DNA of 64,000 nucleotides from Hydractinia symbiolongicarpus (taxonomy: Eukaryota; Cnidaria; Hydrozoa; Anthoathecata; Hydractiniidae). Positions 23,032 through 36,628 of this stretch are shown here, piece after piece; the first letter of the stretch is position 1; the number at the start of each line of letters is the position of its first letter. The notes under the pieces were generated by a model. It ran no database searches. It was not told the DNA's origin and was given only the letters and a program-made list of their open reading frames with translations. Both the position numbers and the translations under genes were made by a program. Where the stretch lies: positions 9,362,001-9,426,000 of the forward strand of contig NC_079883.1 of NCBI RefSeq assembly GCF_029227915.1. The letters run 5' to 3'.

Positions 23032-23509
23032 TTAAGAAGTCGATGTAGTACGGATACACAAGACGGTCTAAAATGCACTATCGCGCCAAAGTTTTATTTC
23101 TCATATTGATTGACAGCTAAGGTTCAAAACAAACCATTTGATTGGTGCTAAGAAAGTAATTTCTGATTGGCTGCATAATGACATTACGCTCATTACTTTA
23201 ACATTTTTATAAAATCTGTGTTTTTTGGCTACGGGAAAACGGCTGTATCTTCTGATACACAAAAGCTTTTGACTTTTTTTTTTTTTAGTAAGTAGCAGAA
23301 GGTTTGGCGAATTCCAACGATGCCAAATTTATTGCCTTACTGAAACATTAAGACCACGAATTTTTAAAAAAACTACAGTTTTACTTAAAAAAATGTACAA
23401 AATGTTCGGAACATTTTGTAATGACGCAACTCTATTGGTTAATTAGGGTGTTTCCACGAGCAGTAGGTAATTTTATGGCCTCTTTTTAAAGCTGTCTGAA
23501 TTCTGTTAA

Positions 23510-23866
<357 letters not shown>

Positions 23867-24328
23867 GCGTTGTCATTGCTCAACAAAAACGGCTATTTTT
23901 ATAGCCACAAATCTTTTAAAACATTACTTTGTGCACGCTTCCAAATTACACAATGTGTAAAGTCTTGTCACAGTTACATTTATTGCTATACGATACTATG
24001 TCATATATGACACAAAAAAAATTTAGAAATACTTTGTAGGGTTAATTTGCCTGGGAGTGTTTCCGTGAAAAGCTGGGTTAAGTTAAATGTAAGCAATAAC
24101 ATGGATCAATGTACTTGTCTTTTCTGCAAGTACAGCTAATAATACGTATGAAAAGTGAAGCTAATCCACACACACACATGGGGAAGTATTTTAAATGTAG
24201 GCTAGTGTTCTTAAGCACATTATTTAGAAGTTTTATTAACTTCGGTTAACTTGTAGTGACGCCAAGTAAATGTTTTTTTAAAGATGTGTGGTCTTAAAAA
24301 AGACCGTTTGTGTTTGGTAGACGTTGGT

Positions 24329-24733
24329 TTACTTGCTGCTTGTGTATTTTGTGACGGCTTTTGTTCCTTCACTGACTGCGTGTTTTGCAAGTTCTCCAGG
24401 CAAGAGAAGACGTACTGCGGTTTGAATTTCACGAGAAGAGATGGTCGACTTTTTGTTTTGAAGAGCCAAACGCGAAGCTTCGGAAGCAATGCGCTCAAAG
24501 ATGTCGTTGACAAATGAGTTCATGATGCTCATAGCTTTGCTTGAAACTCCGACATCTGGGTGAACTTGTTTCAAAACATTGTAGATGTAAATAGCATAAC
24601 TTTCCTTTCTCTTTCTCTTGCGTTTCTTTTCACCAGTTCCACCAATCTTTCCTCCTTTTTTGCCGGCTCTTTTTTCACCTTTCTTGGCTACTTTAGGTGC
24701 CTGTTTTCCTCCTTTAGCTGCTGCGTCAGACAT
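24329..24733 (-). CDS. H2B: Histone H2B
   Basis: Fifth position, intact. Confidence 0.98.
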   Translation of the reverse strand: MSDAAAKGGKQAPKVAKKGEKRAGKKGGKIGGTGEKKRKRKRKESYAIYIYNVLKQVHPDVGVSSKAMSIMNSFVNDIFERIASEASRLALQNKKSTISSREIQTAVRLLLPGELAKHAVSEGTKAVTKYTSSK

Positions 24734-25017
24734 GGTTAAAAATTTTTGCTACTTAACTTGTAAATAAGCATTAAACTGCAAGTCAAAACTTTTTGTTTAT
24801 AAGTAAAAAAATCGGATCGAATTCGATCCGAAAACGCCGATACGCAATTTAATTGGTTAAAAAAAAAATCTTTTGTTTAATACTTAATTATGATTGGTTA
24901 AAAAAACATGATTTCGATCCTATTTTTATGATGAAAAAACGAGTAAAGTTTATTTCGTTAACACTTACGTTAAATATTCGTACGTTTTTGTATTAACTTA
25001 CAAATCAAATCGCAGTT

Positions 25018-25398
25018 ATGTCTGGACGTGGAAAAGGTGGAAAAGCTAAGGCTAAAGCCAAGACAAGATCCTCAAGAGCTGGACTTCAATTTCCAGTCGG
25101 TAGAGTGCATAGATTCCTTCGTAGAGGGCACTATGCTAACCGAATTGGATCTGGAGCACCAGTTTACTTAGCAGCCGTCTTGGAATATTTATCTGCTGAG
25201 ATATTGGAGTTGGCTGGTAACGCAGCAAGAGACAACAAAAAAGCTAGGATTATTCCAAGACATTTACAATTGGCTGTTCGTAATGATGAAGAATTAAACA
25301 AACTTTTGAGCGGTGTAACCATTGCAGCTGGTGGTGTTTTGCCAAACATTCAAGCTGTCTTACTCCCAAAGAAGAACGACAAAGGACAGAAGAAGTAA
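25018..25398 (+). CDS. H2A: Histone H2A
   Basis: Fifth left-array copy, intact. Confidence 0.98.
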   Translation: MSGRGKGGKAKAKAKTRSSRAGLQFPVGRVHRFLRRGHYANRIGSGAPVYLAAVLEYLSAEILELAGNAARDNKKARIIPRHLQLAVRNDEELNKLLSGVTIAAGGVLPNIQAVLLPKKNDKGQKK

Positions 25399-25595
25399 AC
25401 CGCTACACTCAGAAAACAACGGCTATTTTTATAGCCACACATCTTTAAAAAAACATTGTTTTTTTCACAAAACTATAACCTTAAAGTCTAATAGATAATC
25501 CATGCATACGCCTTGTCCTAAGTAACTCAAAGAAATTAAATAAAAAAATTTGATCACAACGTCAAAATAAATTGCACGTATTTGCCCCTACTAAT

Positions 25596-25715
25596 GTCTA
25601 CGGCCATACCACGATGAACACACCCGTTCTCGTCTGATCACGGAAGTTAAGCATCGTCGGGCCGGGATAGTACTTGGATGGGGGACCGCCTGGGAACTCC
25701 CGGTGTCGTAGGCTT
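25596..25715 (+). rRNA. 5S: 5S ribosomal RNA
   Basis: Fifth copy, intact. Confidence 0.97.
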
Positions 25716-26064
25716 TTCATTTTCATTTGTTGCCTTTTCATTTCAATGGTGCTGTGATATATTTCTTGTTATAACAATTAAGGAACGTGGCGGTTGTTGA
25801 AAGTGTTTCCTATGACATTTTCCTACGACATTTTCAGGTGATAGTACGAGAAAAAAGAGCTTTCAAATGCATACAAACTCGATCTATTGCCGATCATCCA
25901 ATAACCCTGACGGAATGGCAAATAAAATAAAATTCCGCCGCCTTCCGAGGACTTATATCGCAATCACGTTTCGTAACAGCCAAGCGAGGTTTTACCTTAG
26001 CGTTTAAGTCACCACCGACATTTGGCCGCGCAACTTTTCTAAGCTCATTCATTTTGACTTAAGG

Positions 26065-26229
26065 AGGGGGCGAGCGCGGACGCAGGCCCCCACTACCAGA
26101 AATTGTACGGTCGAGTTACTGACGTTTGCAGTAATCGCAGAGGTCAGCCCAAGCGTAGTGCAATGCAAGAGCCTCACTCTGGAAGAAAACCCTCATTGAT
26201 CAGTCTTTACTTCCCCGTCAGGTAAGTAT
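26065..26229 (-). ncRNA. U1: U1 spliceosomal snRNA
   Basis: Fifth copy, intact; PSE at 26278-26286. Confidence 0.96.
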
Positions 26230-26419
26230 GAGTTGGAACTGCACCGTAGCATGAGGGTACCCTTCAAAGTTTGTTAATGCTTGTGGCTTGAGTGTGTTAT
26301 AAACTGCCGTGTCGCGGGGCATAGGCTGTATTCTCCCCCAGTGTACGCGTTTTGTTCCCGCCGTAGACTATGCAGAGTGCCGTCGGAAAGAGGACTGCTA
26401 TTATTCTTTTATTGCTTAT

Positions 26420-26606
26420 GTGGGCCGCCATCGGTAATAGTGCAACACCAAGGCAACCCGTGGTCACGGCGTGAATGAATCCACCTCCATGACCCAAGGC
26501 CAAAAATCAGATTAATATACTGACCATTCAGAGAATGGCCTACCAGATATTAAACTGATAAGAACAGATACTACACTTGATCTTAGCCATTAGGCCGAGA
26601 AGCGAT
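26420..26606 (-). ncRNA. U2: U2 spliceosomal snRNA
   Basis: Fifth copy, intact; PSE at 26652-26660. Confidence 0.95.
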
Positions 26607-26928
26607 AAAGAACAAGCGTTGCCATGATAGGCATCGTCCACACACCGTAACTGCTTGTGGAGCATGTCACGTTACTGTAAAGCTTACAACTGTCACCGCG
26701 TACGGATGGACGGCGACATAGTAAAAATCACGGCTGTTGATTTAGCCGTAGGATGGAGAGCGACTGTAGCGAGTGGATGGTAACTTACATGAATGCTAAC
26801 AAAGGCGACGATACTAAGTGCGTGATATTACTTTCCAATATGACTGCGTACATTCCGTTTATCAACGCATTACGCCAGAACGTGCGCGCGCGTTACACAG
26901 TAGACCATGCAGCCGAAATGCGACAGTG

Positions 26929-27001
26929 CGACCCTGCCAGGAGTCGAACCTGGAATCCCCTGATTCGTAGTCAGATGCCTTATCCATTGGGCCACAGGGC
27001 C
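26929..27001 (-). tRNA. tRNA-Arg: tRNA-Arg(ACG)
   Basis: Fifth copy, last of the left array, intact. Confidence 0.97.
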
Positions 27002-27580
27002 ATGCTTATGACTTCGCCCCATCGTTATTTTGGCTTGCGCATTCGTTTTACTTACGACAGAATTCTTCGTGTTTGTAGCCATGAAAGAAAGGGACTTCTG
27101 TGAGTGAATTTTTTTACTGTGGTCTAATAAAAAAGTCGAAACGCAGTGCCCAATATATGAATTGCTCCTAATAGCCGGAAACAGGCCGTGTCGATGATGT
27201 AGGCCGACATACGCAACGCAAACCAAAGAACGCTTTATGAAAATCCTAACACGGGCGCGGAAGAAGCCCAAATTAACAGAGTAGATGTAATGCTGAAGAC
27301 CTCAAACTCCAGCAGCTTCTCTTTCAGACTATTGCGTCGTGCTACAAATAAAAATTAACATGCTTTCGCATAGTCGCGGCACCCAAAACGGACATTATAC
27401 GATGTACAGAAACACACATTTCTGTTTTCGCGCCAAATCAATTCCCGGGAGTGGTACTTTTACGTCCGCATACTTCGCACCGTCTTAAATTATATCTCAT
27501 TTACACGGTAATGTTTAGTATACTTCTACTGTGATAACAAGCATCGTTTATCGTTGGATTGTTGTAAGAAAACATTAAAA

Positions 27581-28002
27581 ATGAGTGAAGCAGCTTCTCC
27601 AAAGAAAATCGCACCCAAGAAGAAACCTGCTGCAAAGAAGACAGCTGATCACCCTAAATATGTGGACATGATCAAGGCTGCTATCGCTACCCTAAAGGAA
27701 CGCGGTGGTTCATCTCGCCAAGCTATTACAAAATATATTCATGCAAATTACAAAGTTGCTGAAAACTCAGATCATCATCTGAAAATGGCTCTTAAACGAG
27801 GAGTAACATCAGGCGATTTGATTCAAACTAAAGGCACTGGTGCTTCTGGATCATTCAAGCTAGGTCAGGTAAAAAAAGAAAAACCTAAGAAAAAGGCCGC
27901 AGCAAAAAGCCAACGGCAAAGAAGCCTACTGCAAAGAAAAGTACACCAAAAAAGAAGCCAGCAAAGAAGAGCACGCCAAAGAAAGCAGCAAAGAAGCCTG
28001 CC
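27581..28002 (+). CDS. H1: Linker histone H1, cut by the gap and frameshifted
   Basis: The first 109 residues match the other H1 copies, including the whole globular domain. An A run that is six bases elsewhere is five here (27904-27908), which throws the Lys/Ala/Pro tail out of frame. The sequence then ends at the gap 94 bp later. The run-length change beside a gap is more likely a consensus error than a mutation. Confidence 0.85.
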
Positions 28003-28502
28003 NNNNNNNNNNNNNNNNNNNNNNNNNNNNNNNNNNNNNNNNNNNNNNNNNNNNNNNNNNNNNNNNNNNNNNNNNNNNNNNNNNNNNNNNNNNNNNNNNN
28101 NNNNNNNNNNNNNNNNNNNNNNNNNNNNNNNNNNNNNNNNNNNNNNNNNNNNNNNNNNNNNNNNNNNNNNNNNNNNNNNNNNNNNNNNNNNNNNNNNNNN
28201 NNNNNNNNNNNNNNNNNNNNNNNNNNNNNNNNNNNNNNNNNNNNNNNNNNNNNNNNNNNNNNNNNNNNNNNNNNNNNNNNNNNNNNNNNNNNNNNNNNNN
28301 NNNNNNNNNNNNNNNNNNNNNNNNNNNNNNNNNNNNNNNNNNNNNNNNNNNNNNNNNNNNNNNNNNNNNNNNNNNNNNNNNNNNNNNNNNNNNNNNNNNN
28401 NNNNNNNNNNNNNNNNNNNNNNNNNNNNNNNNNNNNNNNNNNNNNNNNNNNNNNNNNNNNNNNNNNNNNNNNNNNNNNNNNNNNNNNNNNNNNNNNNNNN
28501 NN
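28003..28502. other. Assembly gap of 500 N at the array inversion point
   Basis: The gap is exactly 500 undetermined bases, so its length is probably a placeholder. The left flank stops in the H1 tail (unit position 4495, forward). The right flank resumes in the tRNA (unit position 3476, reverse). The switch of array orientation therefore lies inside unsequenced DNA. Confidence 0.99.
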
Positions 28503-28558
28503 GATAAGGCATCTGACTACGAATCAGGGGATTCCAGGTTCGACTCCTGGCAGGGTCG
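28503..28558 (+). tRNA. tRNA-Arg: tRNA-Arg(ACG), 5' end missing in the gap
   Basis: Bases 18-73 of the tRNA are present, with the anticodon arm, T arm and 3' acceptor strand intact. The first 17 bases fall in the N run. Confidence 0.93.
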
Positions 28559-28880
28559 CACTGTCGCATTTCGGCTGCATGGTCTACTGTGTAACGCGCG
28601 CGCACGTTCTGGCGTAATGCGTTGATAAACGGAATGTACGCAGTCATATTGGAAAGTAATATCACGCACTTAGTATCGTCGCCTTTGTTAGCATTCATGT
28701 AAGTTACCATCCACTCGCTACAGTCGCTCTCCATCCTACGGCTAAATCAACAGCCGTGATTTTTACTATGTCGCCGTCCATCCGTACGCGGTGACAGTTG
28801 TAAGCTTTACAGTAACGTGACATGCTCCACAAGCAGTTACGGTGTGTGGACGATGCCTATCATGGCAACGCTTGTTCTTT

Positions 28881-29067
28881 ATCGCTTCTCGGCCTAATGG
28901 CTAAGATCAAGTGTAGTATCTGTTCTTATCAGTTTAATATCTGGTAGGCCATTCTCTGAATGGTCAGTATATTAATCTGATTTTTGGCCTTGGGTCATGG
29001 AGGTGGATTCATTCACGCCGTGACCACGGGTTGCCTTGGTGTTGCACTATTACCGATGGCGGCCCAC
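28881..29067 (+). ncRNA. U2: U2 spliceosomal snRNA
   Basis: First right-array copy, now on the plus strand. No change seen within the RNA. Confidence 0.95.
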
Positions 29068-29258
29068 ATAAGCAATAAAAGAATAATAGCAGTCCTCTTT
29101 CCGACGGCACTCTGCATAGTCTACGGCGGGAACAAAAACGCGTACACTGGGGGAGAATACAGCCTATGCCCCGCGACACGGCAGTTTATAACACACTCAA
29201 GCCACAAGCATTAACAAACTTTGAAGGGTACCCTCATGCTACGGTGCAGTTCCAACTC

Positions 29259-29423
29259 ATACTTACCTGACGGGGAAGTAAAGACTGATCAATGAGGGTT
29301 TTCTTCCAGAGTGAGGCTCTTGCATTGCACTACGCTTGGGCTGACCTCTGCGATTACTGCAAACGTCAGTAACTCGACCGTACAATTTCTGGTAGTGGGG
29401 GCCTGCGTCCGCGCTCGCCCCCT
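29259..29423 (+). ncRNA. U1: U1 spliceosomal snRNA
   Basis: First right-array copy, intact. Single-base run-length differences lie upstream (A5 for A4 at 29134-29138) and downstream (one C missing at about 29462). Confidence 0.96.
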
Positions 29424-29771
29424 CCTTAAGTCAAAATGAATGAGCTTAGAAAAGTTGCGCGGCAAATGTCGGTGGTGACTTAAACGCTAAGGTAAAACCT
29501 CGCTTGGCTGTTACGAAACGTGATTGCGATATAAGTCCTCGGAAGGCGGCGGAATTTTATTTTATTTGCCATTCCGTCAGGGTTATTGGATGATCGGCAA
29601 TAGATCGAGTTTGTATGCATTTGAAAGCTCTTTTTTCTCGTACTATCACCTGAAAATGTCGTAGGAAAATGTCATAGGAAACACTTTCAACAACCGCCAC
29701 GTTCCTTAATTGTTATAACAAGAAATATATCACAGCACCATTGAAATGAAAAAGGCAACAAATGAAATGAA

Positions 29772-29891
29772 AAGCCTACGACACCGGGAGTTCCCAGGCG
29801 GTCCCCCATCCAAGTACTATCCCGGCCCGACGATGCTTAACTTCCGTGATCAGACGAGAACGGGTGTGTTCATCGTGGTATGGCCGTAGAC
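29772..29891 (-). rRNA. 5S: 5S ribosomal RNA
   Basis: First right-array copy, 120 nt. Two compensating A-run differences lie just past its 3' end (29749-29753 and about 29764-29767). Confidence 0.97.
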
Positions 29892-30050
29892 ATTAGTAGG
29901 GGCAAATACGTGCAATTTATTTTGACGTTGTGATCAAATTTTTTTATTTAATTTCTTTGAGTTACTTAGGACAAGGCGTATGCATGGATTATCTATTAGA
30001 CTTTAAGGTTATAGTTTTGTGAAAAAAACAATGTTTTTTTAAAGATGTGT

Positions 30051-30067
30051 GGCTATAAAAAATAGCC
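30051..30067 (-). terminator. Histone H2A 3' stem-loop with an extra loop base
   Basis: 17 nt instead of 16: the loop has five U rather than four, which departs from the tetraloop SLBP needs. The change is one more single-base run difference in this gap-flanking unit, so error is likely. Confidence 0.8.
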
Positions 30068-30089
30068 GTTGTTTTCTGAGTGTAGCGGT

Positions 30090-30469
30090 TTACTTCTTCT
30101 GTCCTTTGTCGTTCTTCTTTGGGAGTAGACAGCTTGAATGTTTGGCAAAACACCACCAGCTGCAATGGTTACACCGCTCAAAAGTTTGTTTAATTCTTCA
30201 TCATTACGAACAGCCAATTGTAAATGTCTTGGAATAATCCTAGCTTTTTTGTTGTCTCTTGCTGCGTTACCAGCCAACTCCAATATCTCAGCAGATAAAT
30301 ATTCCAAGACGGCTGCTAAGTAAACTGGTGCTCCAGATCCAATTCGGTTAGCATAGTGCCCTCTACGAAGGAATCTATGCACTCTACCGACTGGAAATTG
30401 AAGTCCAGCTCTTGAGGATCTTGTCTTGGCTTTAGCCTTAGCTTTTCCACCTTTTCCACGTCCAGACAT
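30090..30469 (-). CDS. H2A: Histone H2A with C-terminal frameshift
   Basis: Matches the other H2A copies through NIQAV. One A is then missing near 30126-30127, so the last [12 protein letters not shown] residues are replaced by an unrelated extension that would read on to 30053. The histone fold is whole. Probably a consensus error near the gap; if real, it would remove the ubiquitination lysines. Confidence 0.85.
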
Positions 30470-30752
30470 AACTGCGATTTGATTTGTAAGTTAATACAAA
30501 AACGTACGAATATTTAACGTAAGTGTTAACGAAATAAACTTTACTCGTTTTTTCATCATAAAAATAGGATCGAAATCATGTTTTTTTAACCAATCATAAT
30601 TAAGTATTAAACAAAAGATTTTTTTTTAACCAATTAAATTGCGTATCGGCGTTTTCGGATCGAATTCGATCCGATTTTTTTACTTATAAACAAAAAGTTT
30701 TGACTTGCAGTTTAATGCTTATTTACAAGTTAAGTAGCAAAAATTTTTAACC

Positions 30753-31157
30753 ATGTCTGACGCAGCAGCTAAAGGAGGAAAACAGGCACCTAAAGTAGCC
30801 AAGAAAGGTGAAAAAAGAGCCGGCAAAAAAGGAGGAAAGATTGGTGGAACTGGTGAAAAGAAACGCAAGAGAAAGAGAAAGGAAAGTTATGCTATTTACA
30901 TCTACAATGTTTTGAAACAAGTTCACCCAGATGTCGGAGTTTCAAGCAAAGCTATGAGCATCATGAACTCATTTGTCAACGACATCTTTGAGCGCATTGC
31001 TTCCGAAGCTTCGCGTTTGGCTCTTCAAAACAAAAAGTCGACCATCTCTTCTCGTGAAATTCAAACCGCAGTACGTCTTCTCTTGCCTGGAGAACTTGCA
31101 AAACACGCAGTCAGTGAAGGAACAAAAGCCGTCACAAAATACACAAGCAGCAAGTAA
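30753..31157 (+). CDS. H2B: Histone H2B
   Basis: First right-array copy, intact. A T run upstream, in the divergent promoter (30619-30627), is nine bases instead of ten. Confidence 0.98.
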   Translation: MSDAAAKGGKQAPKVAKKGEKRAGKKGGKIGGTGEKKRKRKRKESYAIYIYNVLKQVHPDVGVSSKAMSIMNSFVNDIFERIASEASRLALQNKKSTISSREIQTAVRLLLPGELAKHAVSEGTKAVTKYTSSK

Positions 31158-31619
31158 ACCAACGTCTACCAAACACAAACGGTCTTTTTTAAGACCACAC
31201 ATCTTTAAAAAAACATTTACTTGGCGTCACTACAAGTTAACCGAAGTTAATAAAACTTCTAAATAATGTGCTTAAGAACACTAGCCTACATTTAAAATAC
31301 TTCCCCATGTGTGTGTGTGGATTAGCTTCACTTTTCATACGTATTATTAGCTGTACTTGCAGAAAAGACAAGTACATTGATCCATGTTATTGCTTACATT
31401 TAACTTAACCCAGCTTTTCACGGAAACACTCCCAGGCAAATTAACCCTACAAAGTATTTCTAAATTTTTTTTGTGTCATATATGACATAGTATCGTATAG
31501 CAATAAATGTAACTGTGACAAGACTTTACACATTGTGTAATTTGGAAGCGTGCACAAAGTAATGTTTTAAAAGATTTGTGGCTATAAAAATAGCCGTTTT
31601 TGTTGAGCAATGACAACGC

Positions 31620-31976
<357 letters not shown>

Positions 31977-32454
31977 TTAACAGAATTCAGACAGCTTTAA
32001 AAAGAGGCCATAAAATTACCTACTGCTCGTGGAAACACCCTAATTAACCAATAGAGTTGCGTCATTACAAAATGTTCCGAACATTTTGTACATTTTTTTA
32101 AGTAAAACTGTAGTTTTTTTAAAAATTCGTGGTCTTAATGTTTCAGTAAGGCAATAAATTTGGCATCGTTGGAATTCGCCAAACCTTCTGCTACTTACTA
32201 AAAAAAAAAAAAGTCAAAAGCTTTTGTGTATCAGAAGATACAGCCGTTTTCCCGTAGCCAAAAAACACAGATTTTATAAAAATGTTAAAGTAATGAGCGT
32301 AATGTCATTATGCAGCCAATCAGAAATTACTTTCTTAGCACCAATCAAATGGTTTGTTTTGAACCTTAGCTGTCAATCAATATGAGAAATAAAACTTTGG
32401 CGCGATAGTGCATTTTAGACCGTCTTGTGTATCCGTACTACATCGACTTCTTAA

Positions 32455-32868
<414 letters not shown>

Positions 32869-33229
32869 GCATCTTACCAAACAAAAAACGGCTATTTTTA
32901 TAGCCACACATCCATAAAAAATATTACGGCTAGCTTTTTATATCAAACTTTGTTCTGCTTTCTGTTTAAATTTTATGCTACATAAAAATTTTATGCTACA
33001 TAAAGTTTGACAATGTTAAAAATATGAAGGGCAAGAAAAGTAAAAGCAAGAAAATAAGAAATTTAAAAACGAAAATACTTAAACTTAGGGAATCTAATCT
33101 TAAAATTACTCTTTTTTAACTGTTTAAGTGACTTAAACAAGTTTAACTTTGTACCAAGATAATGTTTTTTTGTAAATGTGTGGCTATAAAAATAGCCGTT
33201 TGTTAATGTAATAGCCAGATACACACAAA

Positions 33230-33781
33230 TTATTTTTTTGCGGTCTTCTTTGCTGCCTTTTTGGGAGTCTTTTTGACCTTCTTTGCTGCAGGTTTTTTAG
33301 CAACAGGCTTCTTTGTGGGTTTCTTAGCTGCTGGTTTCTTAGCCGAGGCTTTCTTTGTGGCAGGCTTCTTTGCTGCTTTCTTTGGCGTGCTCTTCTTTGC
33401 TGGCTTCTTTTTTGGTGTACTTTTCTTTGCAGTAGGCTTCTTTGCCGTTGGCTTTTTTGCTGCGGCCTTTTTCTTAGGTTTTTCTTTTTTTACCTGACCT
33501 AGCTTGAATGATCCAGAAGCACCAGTGCCTTTAGTTTGAATCAAATCGCCTGATGTTACTCCTCGTTTAAGAGCCATTTTCAGATGATGATCTGAGTTTT
33601 CAGCAACTTTGTAATTTGCATGAATATATTTTGTAATAGCTTGGCGAGATGAACCACCGCGTTCCTTTAGGGTAGCGATAGCAGCCTTGATCATGTCCAC
33701 ATATTTAGGGTGATCAGCTGTCTTCTTTGCAGCAGGTTTCTTCTTGGGTGCGATTTTCTTTGGAGAAGCTGCTTCACTCAT
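33230..33781 (-). CDS. H1: Linker histone H1
   Basis: First complete right-array H1, same protein as 4073-4624. Confidence 0.97.
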   Translation of the reverse strand: MSEAASPKKIAPKKKPAAKKTADHPKYVDMIKAAIATLKERGGSSRQAITKYIHANYKVAENSDHHLKMALKRGVTSGDLIQTKGTGASGSFKLGQVKKEKPKKKAAAKKPTAKKPTAKKSTPKKKPAKKSTPKKAAKKPATKKASAKKPAAKKPTKKPVAKKPAAKKVKKTPKKAAKKTAKK

Positions 33782-34360
33782 TTTTAATGTTTTCTTACAA
33801 CAATCCAACGATAAACGATGCTTGTTATCACAGTAGAAGTATACTAAACATTACCGTGTAAATGAGATATAATTTAAGACGGTGCGAAGTATGCGGACGT
33901 AAAAGTACCACTCCCGGGAATTGATTTGGCGCGAAAACAGAAATGTGTGTTTCTGTACATCGTATAATGTCCGTTTTGGGTGCCGCGACTATGCGAAAGC
34001 ATGTTAATTTTTATTTGTAGCACGACGCAATAGTCTGAAAGAGAAGCTGCTGGAGTTTGAGGTCTTCAGCATTACATCTACTCTGTTAATTTGGGCTTCT
34101 TCCGCGCCCGTGTTAGGATTTTCATAAAGCGTTCTTTGGTTTGCGTTGCGTATGTCGGCCTACATCATCGACACGGCCTGTTTCCGGCTATTAGGAGCAA
34201 TTCATATATTGGGCACTGCGTTTCGACTTTTTTATTAGACCACAGTAAAAAAATTCACTCACAGAAGTCCCTTTCTTTCATGGCTACAAACACGAAGAAT
34301 TCTGTCGTAAGTAAAACGAATGCGCAAGCCAAAATAACGATGGGGCGAAGTCATAAGCAT

Positions 34361-34433
34361 GGCCCTGTGGCCCAATGGATAAGGCATCTGACTACGAATC
34401 AGGGGATTCCAGGTTCGACTCCTGGCAGGGTCG
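34361..34433 (+). tRNA. tRNA-Arg: tRNA-Arg(ACG)
   Basis: Complete copy, same sequence as 3421-3493. Confidence 0.97.
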
Positions 34434-34612
34434 CACTGTCGCATTTCGGCTGCATGGTCTACTGTGTAACGCGCGCGCACGTTCTGGCGTAATGCGTTGA
34501 TAAACGGAATGTACGCAGTCATATTGGAAAGTAATATCACGCACTTAGTATCGTCGCCTTTGTTAGCATTCATGTAAGTTACCATCCACTCGCTACAGTC
34601 GCTCTCCATCCT

Positions 34613-34639
34613 ACGGCTAAATCAACAGCCGTGATTTTT
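34613..34639 (+). terminator. Hairpin plus T5, the first T run after the tRNA
   Basis: ACGGCT (34613-34618) pairs with AGCCGT (34627-34632), and TTTTT follows at 34635-34639. This is the first run of four or more T downstream of the tRNA, about 200 nt away. It may stop Pol III read-through. Same feature at 3215-3241 and in the other units. Confidence 0.4.
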
Positions 34640-34755
34640 ACTATGTCGCCGTCCATCCGTACGCGGTGACAGTTGTAAGCTTTACAGTAACGTGACATGC
34701 TCCACAAGCAGTTACGGTGTGTGGACGATGCCTATCATGGCAACGCTTGTTCTTT

Positions 34756-34942
34756 ATCGCTTCTCGGCCTAATGGCTAAGATCAAGTGTAGTATCTGTTC
34801 TTATCAGTTTAATATCTGGTAGGCCATTCTCTGAATGGTCAGTATATTAATCTGATTTTTGGCCTTGGGTCATGGAGGTGGATTCATTCACGCCGTGACC
34901 ACGGGTTGCCTTGGTGTTGCACTATTACCGATGGCGGCCCAC
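34756..34942 (+). ncRNA. U2: U2 spliceosomal snRNA
   Basis: Intact copy. Branch-site GTAGTA at 34788-34793. Confidence 0.96.
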
Positions 34943-35132
34943 ATAAGCAATAAAAGAATAATAGCAGTCCTCTTTCCGACGGCACTCTGCATAGTCTACG
35001 GCGGGAACAAAACGCGTACACTGGGGGAGAATACAGCCTATGCCCCGCGACACGGCAGTTTATAACACACTCAAGCCACAAGCATTAACAAACTTTGAAG
35101 GGTACCCTCATGCTACGGTGCAGTTCCAACTC

Positions 35133-35297
35133 ATACTTACCTGACGGGGAAGTAAAGACTGATCAATGAGGGTTTTCTTCCAGAGTGAGGCTCTTGCATT
35201 GCACTACGCTTGGGCTGACCTCTGCGATTACTGCAAACGTCAGTAACTCGACCGTACAATTTCTGGTAGTGGGGGCCTGCGTCCGCGCTCGCCCCCT
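35133..35297 (+). ncRNA. U1: U1 spliceosomal snRNA
   Basis: Intact copy; candidate 3' box at 35304-35318. Confidence 0.97.
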
Positions 35298-35646
35298 CCT
35301 TAAGTCAAAATGAATGAGCTTAGAAAAGTTGCGCGGCCAAATGTCGGTGGTGACTTAAACGCTAAGGTAAAACCTCGCTTGGCTGTTACGAAACGTGATT
35401 GCGATATAAGTCCTCGGAAGGCGGCGGAATTTTATTTTATTTGCCATTCCGTCAGGGTTATTGGATGATCGGCAATAGATCGAGTTTGTATGCATTTGAA
35501 AGCTCTTTTTTCTCGTACTATCACCTGAAAATGTCGTAGGAAAATGTCATAGGAAACACTTTCAACAACCGCCACGTTCCTTAATTGTTATAACAAGAAA
35601 TATATCACAGCACCATTGAAATGAAAAGGCAACAAATGAAAATGAA

Positions 35647-35766
35647 AAGCCTACGACACCGGGAGTTCCCAGGCGGTCCCCCATCCAAGTACTATCCCGG
35701 CCCGACGATGCTTAACTTCCGTGATCAGACGAGAACGGGTGTGTTCATCGTGGTATGGCCGTAGAC
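35647..35766 (-). rRNA. 5S: 5S ribosomal RNA
   Basis: Intact copy. Confidence 0.97.
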
Positions 35767-35963
35767 ATTAGTAGGGGCAAATACGTGCAATTTATTTTGA
35801 CGTTGTGATCAAATTTTTTTATTTAATTTCTTTGAGTTACTTAGGACAAGGCGTATGCATGGATTATCTATTAGACTTTAAGGTTATAGTTTTGTGAAAA
35901 AAACAATGTTTTTTTAAAGATGTGTGGCTATAAAAATAGCCGTTGTTTTCTGAGTGTAGCGGT

Positions 35964-36344
35964 TTACTTCTTCTGTCCTTTGTCGTTCTTCTTTGGGAGT
36001 AAGACAGCTTGAATGTTTGGCAAAACACCACCAGCTGCAATGGTTACACCGCTCAAAAGTTTGTTTAATTCTTCATCATTACGAACAGCCAATTGTAAAT
36101 GTCTTGGAATAATCCTAGCTTTTTTGTTGTCTCTTGCTGCGTTACCAGCCAACTCCAATATCTCAGCAGATAAATATTCCAAGACGGCTGCTAAGTAAAC
36201 TGGTGCTCCAGATCCAATTCGGTTAGCATAGTGCCCTCTACGAAGGAATCTATGCACTCTACCGACTGGAAATTGAAGTCCAGCTCTTGAGGATCTTGTC
36301 TTGGCTTTAGCCTTAGCTTTTCCACCTTTTCCACGTCCAGACAT
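35964..36344 (-). CDS. H2A: Histone H2A
   Basis: Intact copy, protein as 1510-1890. Confidence 0.98.
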   Translation of the reverse strand: MSGRGKGGKAKAKAKTRSSRAGLQFPVGRVHRFLRRGHYANRIGSGAPVYLAAVLEYLSAEILELAGNAARDNKKARIIPRHLQLAVRNDEELNKLLSGVTIAAGGVLPNIQAVLLPKKNDKGQKK

Positions 36345-36628
36345 AACTGCGATTTGATTTGTAAGTTAATACAAAAACGTACGAATATTTAACGTAAGTG
36401 TTAACGAAATAAACTTTACTCGTTTTTTCATCATAAAAATAGGATCGAAATCATGTTTTTTTAACCAATCATAATTAAGTATTAAACAAAAGATTTTTTT
36501 TTTAACCAATTAAATTGCGTATCGGCGTTTTCGGATCGAATTCGATCCGATTTTTTTACTTATAAACAAAAAGTTTTGACTTGCAGTTTAATGCTTATTT
36601 ACAAGTTAAGTAGCAAAAATTTTTAACC

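Noticed and set aside
27554-28734. Long frames spanning the N run
   Set aside because: They are open only because undetermined bases contain no stops.
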